A DNA stretch of 64,000 nt from Chitinophagales bacterium. Its GTDB lineage: Bacteria > Bacteroidota > Bacteroidia > Chitinophagales > Chitinophagaceae. The DNA lies in contig JAJPKJ010000042.1 of NCBI GenBank assembly GCA_021323755.1, positions 1 through 64,000 on the forward strand. The letters are read 5' to 3'. This document shows positions 1 to 8,754 of this stretch, piece after piece (position 1 is the first letter of the stretch; every line of letters starts with the position of its first letter). The notes beneath the pieces were generated by a model, which saw nothing but the letters and a program-made list of their open reading frames with translations, did not search any database and was not told the DNA's origin. Position numbers and translations under genes: made by a program.

Positions 1-140
1 AATTTTGAAAGCAATCCCTTCCCTTTTCTTGTCCTAAAATTTTTCTTTACAGAGATCTTTCCTGTTTGCACCGCATGAACCTTCACCTCTTTTCCGTTGG
101 ATCGATAAGTTGCGGTAGTTATAGATTGATCAGTTAACAT
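1..140 (-). CDS. MBL-fold metallo-hydrolase, N-terminal part only
   Basis: This minus-strand frame starts with ATG at 140 and stays open to the left window edge, so only about 46 residues are seen. From residue ~18 it reads KVHAVQTGKISVKKNF, then a basic stretch and GKGLLSK. This resembles the start of AttM-like metallo-beta-lactamase-fold hydrolases, which often begin MKVHAIQTGTV. The metal-binding HxHxDH motif would lie outside the window, so the activity is not shown. A GTG at 86 that would begin exactly at the family start (VKVHAVQTG) is a good alternative start. The ATG at 140 overlaps the stop of the upstream relic (ATGTTAA). The family call rests on the N-terminal signature alone. Confidence 0.55.
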   Translation of the reverse strand, partial: MLTDQSITTATYRSNGKEVKVHAVQTGKISVKKNFRTRKGKGLLSK

Positions 141-457
141 AAAACGTATTTTTCATTTTCAGTGTTGCAATTATCATCCATGATTTCCTGAGCTGTCACC
201 ACGATATCGTTTGCGTAAGCATTCACTGTTGAATCTGAAGGAGGGGTGATGGGGTAGCCTCTGTTCTTCCAATAAGCGGCAACATAGTCTGCGCTGTTCC
301 ATAAATTGCTGGCGACGTATACATCAGCATTGCAAACTGCGATGCTGTTTTTCGCGTTTACATTGGAGCCTGGGGCAAGAACCACTGTGCTGCTACCATG
401 CCAGTATACCAGCTCATTCACGGAAACCCTGACAAATAAACATCATCCCCATTATAG
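134..457 (-). pseudogene. Remnant of a YWKNG-repeat secreted protein, frameshifted
   Basis: Two frames together resemble the DVYVAGY...AKYWKNG repeats found in long Bacteroidota surface proteins. The upstream frame reads YYNGDDVYLSGF (about 457-424) and hits a stop. The next frame continues NELVYWHGSSTVVL, then SIAVCNADVYVASN, VAAYWKNRGYPI and NAYANDIVV down to 134. The second frame has no good start: its first codon would be GTG at 421, directly after the frame change, and a stop lies at 445-443. It looks like the last one or two repeats of a larger gene that has lost its 5' part and suffered a frameshift. A short expressed ORF of 95 codons cannot be excluded, because its stop overlaps the start of the next gene. 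Confidence 0.5.
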
Positions 458-548
458 TAAAGTTAGCAAAATCTGCTGGCGCAGCATTTATTTGATGTAA
501 CACAAACGGGATTTATACCCGGGAGCATAAGACCCAAAAAACCCATTT

Positions 549-2936
549 TTATTCGGTTCTTAGGCTTTTCACTGGGTTTGCCAAAGCTGCTTTGATCGTC
601 TGAAAACAGATGGTGCATGCTGCAATCATGAACGCGAGAGTGCCGGCGGTTAGAAAATCCTCCCATCCCACGCTCGTCCTGTAGGCAAACCCGCTTAGCC
701 ATTCATACATGAGCCACCAGGTCAATGGCGAGGCGAAGAGGAAAGCTATCCCAATCAGCATTAGGAAATCGCGGGCAAGCAGCCCGACAAGTCCTCTTTC
801 AGATGCCCCCAGGACTTTGCGGACGGCAATTTCCCGCCTGCGTTGCAGGGTGCTGTAGGAAGAAAGCGCAAAAAGCCCCAGGCAGGAGACCAGGATCGCA
901 AGCACGGTGAAATTAAAGAAAAGGGCGCTGAAGCGCTCTTCAGCCAGGTACTGGCTTTCAAAATGTTCATCGAGAAAATAATATAACAGCGGTCTCTTGG
1001 GGATCAGCTCATTCCATTTTTGATTGATCTGTTTTATAGTTGCCCGGAGGTTTTGTGTAGCTAATTTTACTGAGACCAGGAAACAGGCTTCCGGTTCAAT
1101 CCTCACTACAAGGGGTCGGATCTCTTCCTGGAGGGGGCGATAGTGAAAATCCTTCATGACACCGATGATCCTACCTTCACGCCCGATCTGACGGAATCGT
1201 CTGCCGATAGCATCCTGTGGTCGTTGGTAGCCAAATAGTTTTGCTGCTGTTTCATTAATGATCATGGACTGCGTTGTGTCACTTAAAAATGCGCGATCAA
1301 AAGCTCTGCCGGCAAGCATCCGGATCTGGTATTGGCTGATATAATCCCAGTCCACAAAATAGGAGTCCAGGTTTGCTGTCTGCAGCTCTCCTTTTTTATT
1401 TTCGATCTGGCAGTCCAGCGTATAGTCTTCACTGCCAGGAACGGAGGAAGCCAGGGAGGTGGAAAGGATGCCTGGCATTCCTTTTAACGATTGTTGGAAG
1501 GCAGGACCGGCGGGATCACCTTCAGTATTGATCACCATCAGCTGGTCTTTGGCAAAACCAAGATCTTTCTCCTGCATATAGCGTAGCTGGTGGTGTACCA
1601 CCAGGGTGGCAATGATAAAACCCGTGGAAAGACTGAACTGGACAAAAACGAGGATTCGTCTGAGGCGGGTCCCCCTTTCACTGGTTGAAAAGGCTCCTTT
1701 GAGTACCGCTTTTGGCTCAAATGCCGTAAGCACGAGTGCGGGGTAGATACCTGCGCCTATGCCAATAAGCAGGGCAGCACTAAAAAGATACCCTATATAG
1801 ACGAGGTGCTCAAAGAGACCACCAGAGATCGTTTTTCCCGCGAGCTGGTTAAATTCAGGGGTCAAAATAGCAATAAGGATCGCCGCCAGCAGGCAGGCGC
1901 TGAGACTGACCAGTACAGATTCTGTGAGAAACTGGCGAGCGAGTTGCCCCCGGCTTGCGCCGACTACTTTTCGGATCCCTGTCTCTTTAGCTCTTTCAGA
2001 GGCCCTTGCAGTAGCCAGGTTGACAAAATTAATGCAGGCGATCAGCAGGATAAAAGCAGCGATCACCGAGAACAGCCCGGCTGTCTTATATGCAGGGACC
2101 GCACCTGCGCCACGGGTAGAATACAAATGAATATCGGTAAGCTTTTCCAGTACCAGGGTGGTGTGGGATCTATCTTCCTTTATTTGGCTGCCCTCGACAC
2201 CGGCAACAAAATCCGGAAATCGTTTTTCAATTGACCTGGCGTCGGTGCCAGACCTGAGCATTACAAAAGCAAGCGGATGGTAGGAATTCCATTCCCAACT
2301 GTCTGCTACGCCCCGGTTGAGATGATCGGTCTCTGTGCTCATGGAAACGACCATGTCCGCACGAAATATTGTATTTTCTGGCAGGTCCTTCATTATCCCG
2401 GTTACCTTGACCGGCCAAGCTTTTTGAGCCATCAGCAGGGTCTGACCAATGGGGTTTTCGGTTCCAAAATATTTTTTCGCTGCTGACTCAGAAAAAACGA
2501 CACTAAAGGGGTCGCGCAGGACAGTCGTGGGGTCACCTTTAACTAACGGGAAATTAAAAATTTGGAAAAATTTAGGATCTGCAAACAACGAATGCTCCTC
2601 CTGGAACTTGATATCACCTCGGCGGATGAGCAAGCTGGACTGCACCGTGCGCACAGAAGCAGCGATCTCAGGGAAACGGGCCACCATCGCAGGCAGCATG
2701 GGCCATGCCGGGCCGTCCGCGCGAATCGTCTCGGTCGGTGTCTTGATATCAGCTGCTACACGATAGAGGCGTTCGGCGGCGGGGTGAAAAGAGTCATAGC
2801 TGCGCTCAAGACGAACGTATAAGAATATTAAAAAGCAGGCGGTCATGCCGACCGAAAGTCCGGCGATATTTATAATGGTGAATGCTCGCCGCTTCCAGAG
2901 GTGGCGAAGGGCGATAACCAGGTAATTTTTGAACAT
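549..2936 (-). CDS. FtsX/MacB-type ABC transporter permease, 795 aa
   Basis: The protein is an inner-membrane permease with the duplicated MacB_PCD-FtsX layout usual in Bacteroidota. A membrane helix at residues ~20-42 (INIAGLSVG) is followed by a periplasmic domain and three helices at ~285-410. A further helix at ~430, a second periplasmic domain and three C-terminal helices end in ALANPVKSLRTE. Such proteins work with a LolD/MacB-type ATPase in lipoprotein or peptide export or in envelope stress, but no ATPase gene is nearby, so substrate and partner are unknown. It is divergent from a MarR gene across an operator-like repeat and is probably controlled by it. By eye its DNA is more GC-rich than the permeases on the right side of the window. 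Confidence 0.9.
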   Translation of the reverse strand: MFKNYLVIALRHLWKRRAFTIINIAGLSVGMTACFLIFLYVRLERSYDSFHPAAERLYRVAADIKTPTETIRADGPAWPMLPAMVARFPEIAASVRTVQSSLLIRRGDIKFQEEHSLFADPKFFQIFNFPLVKGDPTTVLRDPFSVVFSESAAKKYFGTENPIGQTLLMAQKAWPVKVTGIMKDLPENTIFRADMVVSMSTETDHLNRGVADSWEWNSYHPLAFVMLRSGTDARSIEKRFPDFVAGVEGSQIKEDRSHTTLVLEKLTDIHLYSTRGAGAVPAYKTAGLFSVIAAFILLIACINFVNLATARASERAKETGIRKVVGASRGQLARQFLTESVLVSLSACLLAAILIAILTPEFNQLAGKTISGGLFEHLVYIGYLFSAALLIGIGAGIYPALVLTAFEPKAVLKGAFSTSERGTRLRRILVFVQFSLSTGFIIATLVVHHQLRYMQEKDLGFAKDQLMVINTEGDPAGPAFQQSLKGMPGILSTSLASSVPGSEDYTLDCQIENKKGELQTANLDSYFVDWDYISQYQIRMLAGRAFDRAFLSDTTQSMIINETAAKLFGYQRPQDAIGRRFRQIGREGRIIGVMKDFHYRPLQEEIRPLVVRIEPEACFLVSVKLATQNLRATIKQINQKWNELIPKRPLLYYFLDEHFESQYLAEERFSALFFNFTVLAILVSCLGLFALSSYSTLQRRREIAVRKVLGASERGLVGLLARDFLMLIGIAFLFASPLTWWLMYEWLSGFAYRTSVGWEDFLTAGTLAFMIAACTICFQTIKAALANPVKSLRTE

Positions 2937-2955
2937 GGCGCGGTTTGATTTTTTT

Positions 2956-3000
2956 TAAAGATACGATTGTTGATATATCAATTAATGACATATCAATTAA
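2956..3000. promoter_or_regulatory. Tandem operator and permease promoter between permease and MarR gene
   Basis: Two 15-bp direct repeats abut: TGATATATCAATTAA at 2971-2985 and TGACATATCAATTAA at 2986-3000, with one mismatch. The first contains the perfect palindrome TTGATATATCAA (2970-2981), a typical MarR-type site. On the minus strand TATCTTTA (2963-2956) resembles the Bacteroidota -7 element TAnnTTTG and lies seven bases from the palindrome. A bound MarR dimer would therefore cover the -33 region of the permease promoter. The role is inferred from position and symmetry. Confidence 0.55.
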
Positions 3001-3052
3001 CTGTCCTTTTTCATATCTGAACGGGCAAATTGGCTTATCTTCGGCGCGCTAT

Positions 3053-3490
3053 ATGGAAAAATTAAATGATATCTTTTTTTACCGCCTAGATAAAGCGATA
3101 AAAACATACCGCCAGTTCGCGCAAGGGGAGCTTAAGGCTTCCCGCATACAGATCACCATCGATCAGTGGATCGTGCTTAGGACGATCGTTGAGAATCCCG
3201 GGGTCTCGCAAAAGACCATTGCAGAAACCGTCTTTAAAGATGGGGCTTCAGTAACCCGGATCATTGAGCTACTCGTAAAAAAGGGTCTGCTCTTGCGAGG
3301 CTTCGCGGAAGAAGACCGGAGAAAGACTATCCTTGTTGCAAACCGCAAAACGAGATCCCTGCTTGAAAAGATAGAAAAGCTCGCGATAAAGAACCGTGCT
3401 TATGCCTTGCGCGGGATATCCGCCAGCGAGCTTGCATCCGCCAGAAAGGTACTAGACCGGATTTTCGCAAATTGCCCATCGAGATCCTGA
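3053..3490 (+). CDS. MarR-family transcriptional regulator, 145 aa
   Basis: This is a small winged-helix regulator. Helix 1 begins MEKLNDIFFYRLDKAI. The helix-turn-helix spans residues ~40-80 (VLRTIVENPGVSQKTIAETV, then SVTRIIELLVKKGLL). The wing contains EEDRRKT at ~88-95, matching the D-R-R motif of the family, and a C-terminal dimerisation helix follows. The ATG at 3053 is preferred over an in-frame ATG at 2945, because the longer form would translate the operator region. TATCTTCG (3036-3043) is a possible -7 element very close to the start. It is divergent from the permease at 549-2936 and probably represses both genes through the repeat at 2970-3000. The ligand is unknown. Confidence 0.85.
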   Translation: MEKLNDIFFYRLDKAIKTYRQFAQGELKASRIQITIDQWIVLRTIVENPGVSQKTIAETVFKDGASVTRIIELLVKKGLLLRGFAEEDRRKTILVANRKTRSLLEKIEKLAIKNRAYALRGISASELASARKVLDRIFANCPSRS

Positions 3491-3527
3491 GCGCAAATGC
3501 GGGTCGTATAAGGTGCAAAAGTTTGCC

Positions 3528-4730
3528 TCACTGCAGTTCGATCGATGCGGTCCATTTGAAGGAACCCCATGCCAGCACAAGTTCCCCGTGACGGTTGTCG
3601 CCTGTTATTATAGAAATGGTAAATTCTTCCACCGGTGAAGAGTTAACCCCGCTGGTGACACTTACTGAGCCCAGGTTAAATGTAGGGTTGTAATCTGTGC
3701 CCCATTCTTTGGTCTGTTTATTAACGATCAGGTCAACACCCCCTGTGTGTGGGGCGGTAAACAGCGTGTATGCTCCCGCAGGGACCGCCATCCCCGCAAG
3801 CTTTATCGGCGCTGAAATGATGAATTGTGTAGCTGCATTGGCTCCTGTTCTCCATACCCGGTCATACGGTATTACATCACCAAGTAGGGTTCGTCCGCGA
3901 ACCAGGGGTCTTCCATAGTCAACGGTGAAAGTCGCATTGCCAATCTGTGCCCGGACGGTATCCCGTACGCTTAATGACCTGACCCTGCCTCCTGCAGTCT
4001 CGGTAGCAGCAAAACGGTCAGCAACGGTTTTTACATCCGGAGGCGAGGCAAGTCGTTTTACCCGGACATCGTAAGTAGTTCGGGTGCCTGAATACTCAAG
4101 CAGGTTGCCTGCAGAATCGATTGTCGCTAGCCCGGTTCCCGCAAGCCAGTCATGTGTGATCTCCATTCTGCCCCCATTAAGCGGTGTTACCTGGACATCT
4201 CCCAAAGGGAAGTGGTCAAATTCACGGTCAACGTAGAACTGCTGCATCTGGACCGGGTTGCCTGGAGCAAGCTTTGAAGCCATTACTTTTTTTAAAGCCG
4301 CAGCAAAATAAAGCTCATAGAGACCATACATTTGCGGTACATGTGCAACTACGATATTGCCTCCGGTTGTAAAATCGCGATTGACCGTCCCCGTGCTATC
4401 TGTTTTAGAAAGATGTACTTTATTCCCGGTAATATCCGCAACCACTTTTCGATCCCGCTGACCAGAAGGCTCGGCCGGTGTATTTATGTTCATTTCAAAA
4501 TGTCTTATACTTCCATTCTCGTTAAGATCAACTACGGCATGGCGTATCCGCACTTCAGGAAATCGGTCGACCTCATCACTGGTTAAGGTATTTCCTTTTC
4601 TAGTTACACTTTCTAGAGAGATCGTATCGGTCCCCAGCATTGTTAAAAATCCGTATTGTTCCGCTTTTGGAACATTACAGGAAGTGAGCAAGACAATTGC
4701 AAAAATGAAAAGACATGTCGTTTTAGGCAT
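3528..4730 (-). CDS. DUF2911 lipoprotein, 400 aa
   Basis: The N-terminus MPKTTCLFIFAIVLLTSC is a lipoprotein signal with the acceptor Cys at 18, so the protein is probably membrane-anchored. The C-terminal ~150 residues match DUF2911: VDYGRPLVRGRTLLGDVIP, then DRVWRTGANAATQF, an AGAYTLFT segment and a final WGSFKWTASIEL beta strand. The preceding ~230 residues are a less familiar beta-rich region. The molecular role of DUF2911 is not known. It is convergent with the MarR gene (37-bp gap) and separated from the next gene by 637 bp. It looks full length and intact. Confidence 0.85.
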   Translation of the reverse strand: MPKTTCLFIFAIVLLTSCNVPKAEQYGFLTMLGTDTISLESVTRKGNTLTSDEVDRFPEVRIRHAVVDLNENGSIRHFEMNINTPAEPSGQRDRKVVADITGNKVHLSKTDSTGTVNRDFTTGGNIVVAHVPQMYGLYELYFAAALKKVMASKLAPGNPVQMQQFYVDREFDHFPLGDVQVTPLNGGRMEITHDWLAGTGLATIDSAGNLLEYSGTRTTYDVRVKRLASPPDVKTVADRFAATETAGGRVRSLSVRDTVRAQIGNATFTVDYGRPLVRGRTLLGDVIPYDRVWRTGANAATQFIISAPIKLAGMAVPAGAYTLFTAPHTGGVDLIVNKQTKEWGTDYNPTFNLGSVSVTSGVNSSPVEEFTISIITGDNRHGELVLAWGSFKWTASIELQ

Positions 4731-5367
4731 AAAACAAAGAATGAAAATTTCAAAAAAAATGGAGCATTATCTCCAGTTAAGCTAAGGAATTACTGCATAT
4801 TAATGCTAGACAAATTGAAGGGAACTCCTTTGACTATTTAAAAGGTTTATTCAAGGGCTGGAAGGCAGTATCGCTAAAGAATCGCTGGATTTGTCTTTTC
4901 CGTTGCGATCATTAAGGCACAAAGTATGTGTCAAAACCGTCCATTTTGTTTCTTGGAATTTTCACCAACCATTATGCAAAAAGTAGCAATGATTTTGGTT
5001 TTTTTGTTGGTGTGGAATGAGATAATCTCTGCGATATGATAAAAAGATGATCATGCGATTCGAAAATCAACTGCATCAGATTAATGGTGAGCCGTGCGCA
5101 AAAAAAAATAGGCGACTGGTTTACAAATGACTGTAATGACAAATCTATGATCCTTTCTGACTTTTGGTAAGACTAGAAAACACTCAATGCTGATTTCCTT
5201 TCTTTGTGTAAGAACGCAAAAGTATTTGACCTTTTCACCATGATTTAATAGATGTTGAATGGTCGATATTTTTGTGGAGATCTCTATGCATTTCGGGTAT
5301 CCGGCACCGTTAGTATAAGTCTTTTATTTTAGTTTCTTGATTCGGGGAAATGAATATTTCATTTAGA
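4731..5367. other. Intergenic region, no gene recognised
   Basis: Both flanking genes are on the minus strand, so this stretch should hold the promoter of the DUF2911 gene. No convincing reading frame, tRNA or strong hairpin is visible. TACTTTTG on the minus strand at 5224-5217 fits a -7 element but lies about 490 bp from the start and has no clear -33 partner. Confidence 0.5.
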
Positions 5368-6510
5368 TCAGTCTTTTGGGAATAAGGATCTGTCGATCCC
5401 GGGAACGATGCGCAATGCATTACGATAATAGATCTTTTTCAAGATATCATCACTGAGCCCTAGCCCATACATTCGCCAGAAAGCATGGTATTTTTTATGA
5501 TAAGGGAAATATTCATCCTTTGTCTCCAGCACCCTAAAATATGTGCTGTATTCTGAAGGAACCCAGCTGTCTTTGCCAAATAATATCCTGTCCTGGTATT
5601 TTTCAAAAAACTTTTTTGCAGTAATGGGTTGTCGTCCGATCTCGGCGATTATGGCACCAAACTCTACACAGACGTTGGGAAGTGCGGTGAGTAAGCTGTC
5701 CAGGGCCGACAAATTATTGGCAAGCCATCCAAAATGCGCGGCAATGAAGGTCGTGTGCGGATGTTTTTTAAACAGATGGTGTTGTTCGCTGATCAAGGTC
5801 TCCCAGGAAGGTAGCCCCTTTTTGTAATAACTACGATCGGGGTGAGTAGTGACTTCAAGCCAGCGCTCGTTATTCTTATCAACAGGGTCCCAAAAACTTT
5901 TCGGATCTGCGGTATGGATAAGTACGGGGATATGCAGTGCTGCGCATTTATCCCAGATGGGGTCAAGCCTGGGGTCATCGACGGGGATAAACTGGTCCTT
6001 CTCATCTTTGTAGACCAGACCGAAGTCTTTATAGATCTTTAATCCGCAGGCTCCTGCGGCAACATCTTTTTCCAGTTCCTTCACTGCTTTTTCCGTCCAG
6101 CCTTTTTCGCCAAACCCGACGAAAGAAAGGTTGGTGAACTGAGTGAGTCTTTTGGCATTGGTTTGGGCGATATGCTTGAAGCTGCTGACCAGGTAATCAT
6201 TATTCTGGACATCGAATTCTCCGTTTCTCCCCGGCGACTCCTTATAGCTTTTTCCACTAAGATTGTTCATGACTGCCATGTTGAGTTTATCCATGTCGGC
6301 AAATAATTCTTTCAGGTCCTGGTGAGGAACATCCCACTGGTGGTTGTGAACATCATAGAAAGGAAATTTTGCATGGGTCACAAGATGTTGCGGAACCACC
6401 AGGGTTGAAACGGGTTCATACTCTTCAAAATCCATGTGTTTGGCAGGGCTTTGTGCCGGCGCTGCAAAATAGGACAGCATCAGCAGCAAAATATAAGATA
6501 ATGGCTTCAT
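5368..6510 (-). CDS. Secreted amidohydrolase-family metal-dependent hydrolase, 380 aa
   Basis: A signal peptide (residues 1-19, cleavage near APAQ) is followed by an amidohydrolase TIM barrel. FYDVHNHQ at ~51-58 carries the first metal-binding His pair, PVLIHTADP the strand-5 His, TTFIAAHFGW the strand-6 His, and RILFGKDSW the strand-8 Asp. These are the usual ligands of the Amidohydro_2 group, which includes decarboxylase-like and lactonase-like enzymes. The substrate cannot be read from the sequence. Export to the periplasm is inferred. It stands alone, divergent from the YceI gene. The frame is intact and of normal length. Confidence 0.8.
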   Translation of the reverse strand: MKPLSYILLLMLSYFAAPAQSPAKHMDFEEYEPVSTLVVPQHLVTHAKFPFYDVHNHQWDVPHQDLKELFADMDKLNMAVMNNLSGKSYKESPGRNGEFDVQNNDYLVSSFKHIAQTNAKRLTQFTNLSFVGFGEKGWTEKAVKELEKDVAAGACGLKIYKDFGLVYKDEKDQFIPVDDPRLDPIWDKCAALHIPVLIHTADPKSFWDPVDKNNERWLEVTTHPDRSYYKKGLPSWETLISEQHHLFKKHPHTTFIAAHFGWLANNLSALDSLLTALPNVCVEFGAIIAEIGRQPITAKKFFEKYQDRILFGKDSWVPSEYSTYFRVLETKDEYFPYHKKYHAFWRMYGLGLSDDILKKIYYRNALRIVPGIDRSLFPKD

Positions 6511-6591
6511 AAAAAATGTTAGGTATAGAATATAATGCTAAAGTTAGTATAACGCTCTTAAATGATCTCTCGTTCAATGTCAGCACTTCGG

Positions 6592-6599
6592 TATATTTG
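6592..6599 (+). promoter_or_regulatory. Bacteroidota-type -7 element upstream of the YceI gene
   Basis: TATATTTG matches the TAnnTTTG consensus exactly. It ends four bases before the ATG at 6604, so the transcript would be almost leaderless, or translation could begin at the in-frame ATG at 6625. No clear -33 TTG is seen at the expected distance. Confidence 0.35.
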
Positions 6600-6603
6600 T
6601 TGC

Positions 6604-7143
6604 ATGAAAACAAATATATGCATGGTCGCAGGAGTGATGATCATCGCCATATTTTCTTTCACATTTATTCAGTCACAGGAATGGAAGATCAGTGATGATT
6701 ATTCTATAAAATTTACCGGCAATAATGCGACGGGTATTTTCCGCGGACTGAAAGGCACCGTGATCTTTGATGATGCCGATCTGTCCTCTTCCAGGTTTGA
6801 TGTAACTGTAGATGTAACCTCGATCAATACGGGCAGCGGCATGAAAAATACACATGCGAAAAGTGAGAAATGGTTTGACGCAGCAAAATATCCTTACATC
6901 GCTTTCAAGTCAACTTCCATCTCAAAAACGCCAGGCGGTTATGCTGCCAAAGGAAATTTGACCATGCATGGGGTCACCAAAGATTTCACGATTCCTTTTA
7001 CGTTCACTAAGAATTCGGGAGGCGGCGTTTTTGTGTCAAACTTTACGGTTAACCGTCTAGATTTCGGTATCCAAACACCAGAGCCTGACCTGGGCGCCGC
7101 GAGCGTATTGACGGTAGATCTCAATATCCCAGTTTTGAGATAG
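6604..7143 (+). CDS. YceI-family periplasmic protein, 179 aa
   Basis: A signal peptide or anchor (residues ~5-22) precedes a complete YceI lipocalin-like barrel. It begins WKISDDYSIKFTGNNATGIF, continues with FDVTVDVTSINTGSGMKNTH and KSEKWFDAAKYPYIAFKS, then GNLTMHGVTKDFTIPFTF, and ends DLGAASVLTVDLNIPVL. YceI proteins bind isoprenoid-type or other amphiphilic molecules in the periplasm; the ligand here is unknown. The ATG at 6604 is preferred because it gives an ordinary signal sequence. A start at 6625 (MVAGVMIIAIF) is nearly as good given the position of the -7 element. The gene is monocistronic and divergent from the amidohydrolase. Confidence 0.85.
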   Translation: MKTNICMVAGVMIIAIFSFTFIQSQEWKISDDYSIKFTGNNATGIFRGLKGTVIFDDADLSSSRFDVTVDVTSINTGSGMKNTHAKSEKWFDAAKYPYIAFKSTSISKTPGGYAAKGNLTMHGVTKDFTIPFTFTKNSGGGVFVSNFTVNRLDFGIQTPEPDLGAASVLTVDLNIPVLR

Positions 7144-7550
7144 TTGAACTTTCCTCGGCCAGTTCTTACCTAAAACAATAGGAAATTAATTTGAAGTATA
7201 GCATATTTTCTAAAGGAGGTATATTTATGGGCAGTTGAGCTCCAGATGAATTTGAATTGGAAAAAGGAGAAATGCCCGCTCTGCGTTTTTCCTTTAGTTA
7301 GCTTGTTATATTCAGCAAAGTGGGACTGGTCCATGTCTGAATTAAGATATTGTAAAGACACATCGCGGAGAAACTAATGTGGAACGATGAAAGTCGCAGC
7401 CAGCAAATTCAATATTGAGTTGCCTTTGAAATAATGGACAGATGCTGGGCTGGAGGGATAAGAATAGAGATCCTATCTGTTACCGGTATTGCCAATATTA
7501 CGTCAGATCATATATACTTTGAAATTAAAAATTTTTATAAATACCTGGTC
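7144..7550. other. Intergenic region upstream of the unknown secreted protein
   Basis: About 400 bp without a convincing gene. A plus-strand frame beginning at 7434 is continuous with the next gene, but its first 39 codons do not look like protein, and a clean signal peptide begins at 7551. TATACTTTG near 7511-7520 is an imperfect -7-like sequence. Confidence 0.4.
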
Positions 7551-8624
7551 ATGAGATTATCCATTCCTGTTTTGTTCGTCTCTATGATAATTTGCATCAA
7601 TGGAATTTCACAATCTAATGCTGATCGATCTGCCACTCAAAGTTTGTTTGAATCTGATGGAATATTGAACATCACAATAAAAGGTAACATCCGTGAATTA
7701 TTAAACAACCGTACAGGAGAAGCAAAAAGCTTTCCCGTTATTATGAGGTACCATGAGAAGGAAGCGGCCGAAGATTCCGTTTCTATCAGCATAAAGACCA
7801 GGGGACATTTCCGTCGGATGAAATCGAATTGCGATTATCCACCGCTCTTACTCCAGTTTTCCAAAAAGGCCAGGGTATCAAATCCTGTTTTTTCAAAGCA
7901 ATCAAAATTAAAACTGGTGATGCCATGCAAAGGAGAAGAATTTGTTGTGCACGAATGGCTTGTTTACAAATTATACAATATCATAAGTCCTTTTAGTTAC
8001 AGAGCAAGATTAGTGCGGGTAACACTGAAGGACGAATCAAGAAAAAAAAGCACAGGTCCTTTCTACGGCATATTGCTTGAAGAAGAAAAGCAAATGTCGG
8101 AGCGCAATAATATGATATTGGTGAAAAGAAAAATGAGGCCACAGCAGACAAAAAAAGAAGATTTTTTAAGGATGGCTGTTTTTGAATATCTTATTGGCAA
8201 TACCGATTGGTCTGTAGAATACCTTCAAAACATCAATCTTGTTGCGCCGGATTCCCTGTCTTTGCCCATCACAGTTCCGCACGATTTTGACCTTGCGGGT
8301 ATTGTAAATTCGCCGTACGCAATGCCGGCAGAAGAATTACAAATGAATTCAGTTCAGGAAAGACGCTATCGCGGTTATTGTGTAAGAGACATCACAGACT
8401 TTGACAGCACAATTGCTTTTTACAATTCGAAGAAAAAAGATATTTACGATCTATACTCGGGTTGTACATTATTGGAGGAAAAGTATATTAAAACGACCCT
8501 TAAATACCTGGATGATTTCTATTCAATAATCAATAATCCAAAAAAAGTGAAAAATGAATTCGGTTATCCCTGTGATCCCAATGGCACTGGCAATGTGATC
8601 TTGAAAGGACTGAAAGAAGAATGA
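7551..8624 (+). CDS. Secreted protein of unknown function, 357 aa, possibly CotH-kinase-like
   Basis: The start at 7551 gives a signal peptide (MRLSIPVLFVSMIICINGISQS). The mature part begins with a strand-rich domain (GILNITIKGNIRELL, then SISIKTRGHFRR and CDYPPLLLQF). The next part reads LKLVMPCKGEEFVVHEWLVY, then SYRARLVRVTL, GPFYGILLEE, EYLIGNTDWSVEY and VPHDFDLAGIV. The order, with an RG-x-FR motif, an LKLV strand and an NTDWS...DFDLAG tail, recalls CotH-type atypical kinases. It is only a resemblance and I would not assign activity. It lies 130 bp upstream of susC on the same strand and may be linked to that locus. Confidence 0.6.
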   Translation: MRLSIPVLFVSMIICINGISQSNADRSATQSLFESDGILNITIKGNIRELLNNRTGEAKSFPVIMRYHEKEAAEDSVSISIKTRGHFRRMKSNCDYPPLLLQFSKKARVSNPVFSKQSKLKLVMPCKGEEFVVHEWLVYKLYNIISPFSYRARLVRVTLKDESRKKSTGPFYGILLEEEKQMSERNNMILVKRKMRPQQTKKEDFLRMAVFEYLIGNTDWSVEYLQNINLVAPDSLSLPITVPHDFDLAGIVNSPYAMPAEELQMNSVQERRYRGYCVRDITDFDSTIAFYNSKKKDIYDLYSGCTLLEEKYIKTTLKYLDDFYSIINNPKKVKNEFGYPCDPNGTGNVILKGLKEE

Positions 8625-8683
8625 TCGCAGTATGATCACCGAATGAAATAATGGAAAAGGGCTAAAGACCCAATCTAATTTTT

Positions 8684-8710
8684 TTGCAAGTTTTAATTAA
8701 ATTACTTTTA
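8684..8710 (+). promoter_or_regulatory. Candidate promoter of the SusC/SusD block
   Basis: TTG at 8684-8686 and TACTTTTA at 8703-8710 are 16 bp apart, close to the Bacteroidota TTG/TAnnTTTG pattern but with a short spacer and a final A. Transcription would start about 35-40 bp before the SusC ATG. No operator symmetry is obvious. Confidence 0.3.
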
Positions 8711-8754
8711 GTAAGCATTGTTAACGACAGCACGCGACCAAAATCTGACTGATA

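Noticed and set aside
512-530. Terminator after the permease at 549
   Set aside because: CGGG...CCCG gives only a 4-bp stem with no following T run.
2970-3000. CRISPR-like direct repeats
   Set aside because: Only two 15-bp units abut, with no spacers and no cas genes; an operator is a better explanation.
2945-3052. Longer start of the MarR gene at 2945
   Set aside because: It would translate the operator repeats and add residues unlike the family; the ATG at 3053 gives a standard MarR N-terminus.
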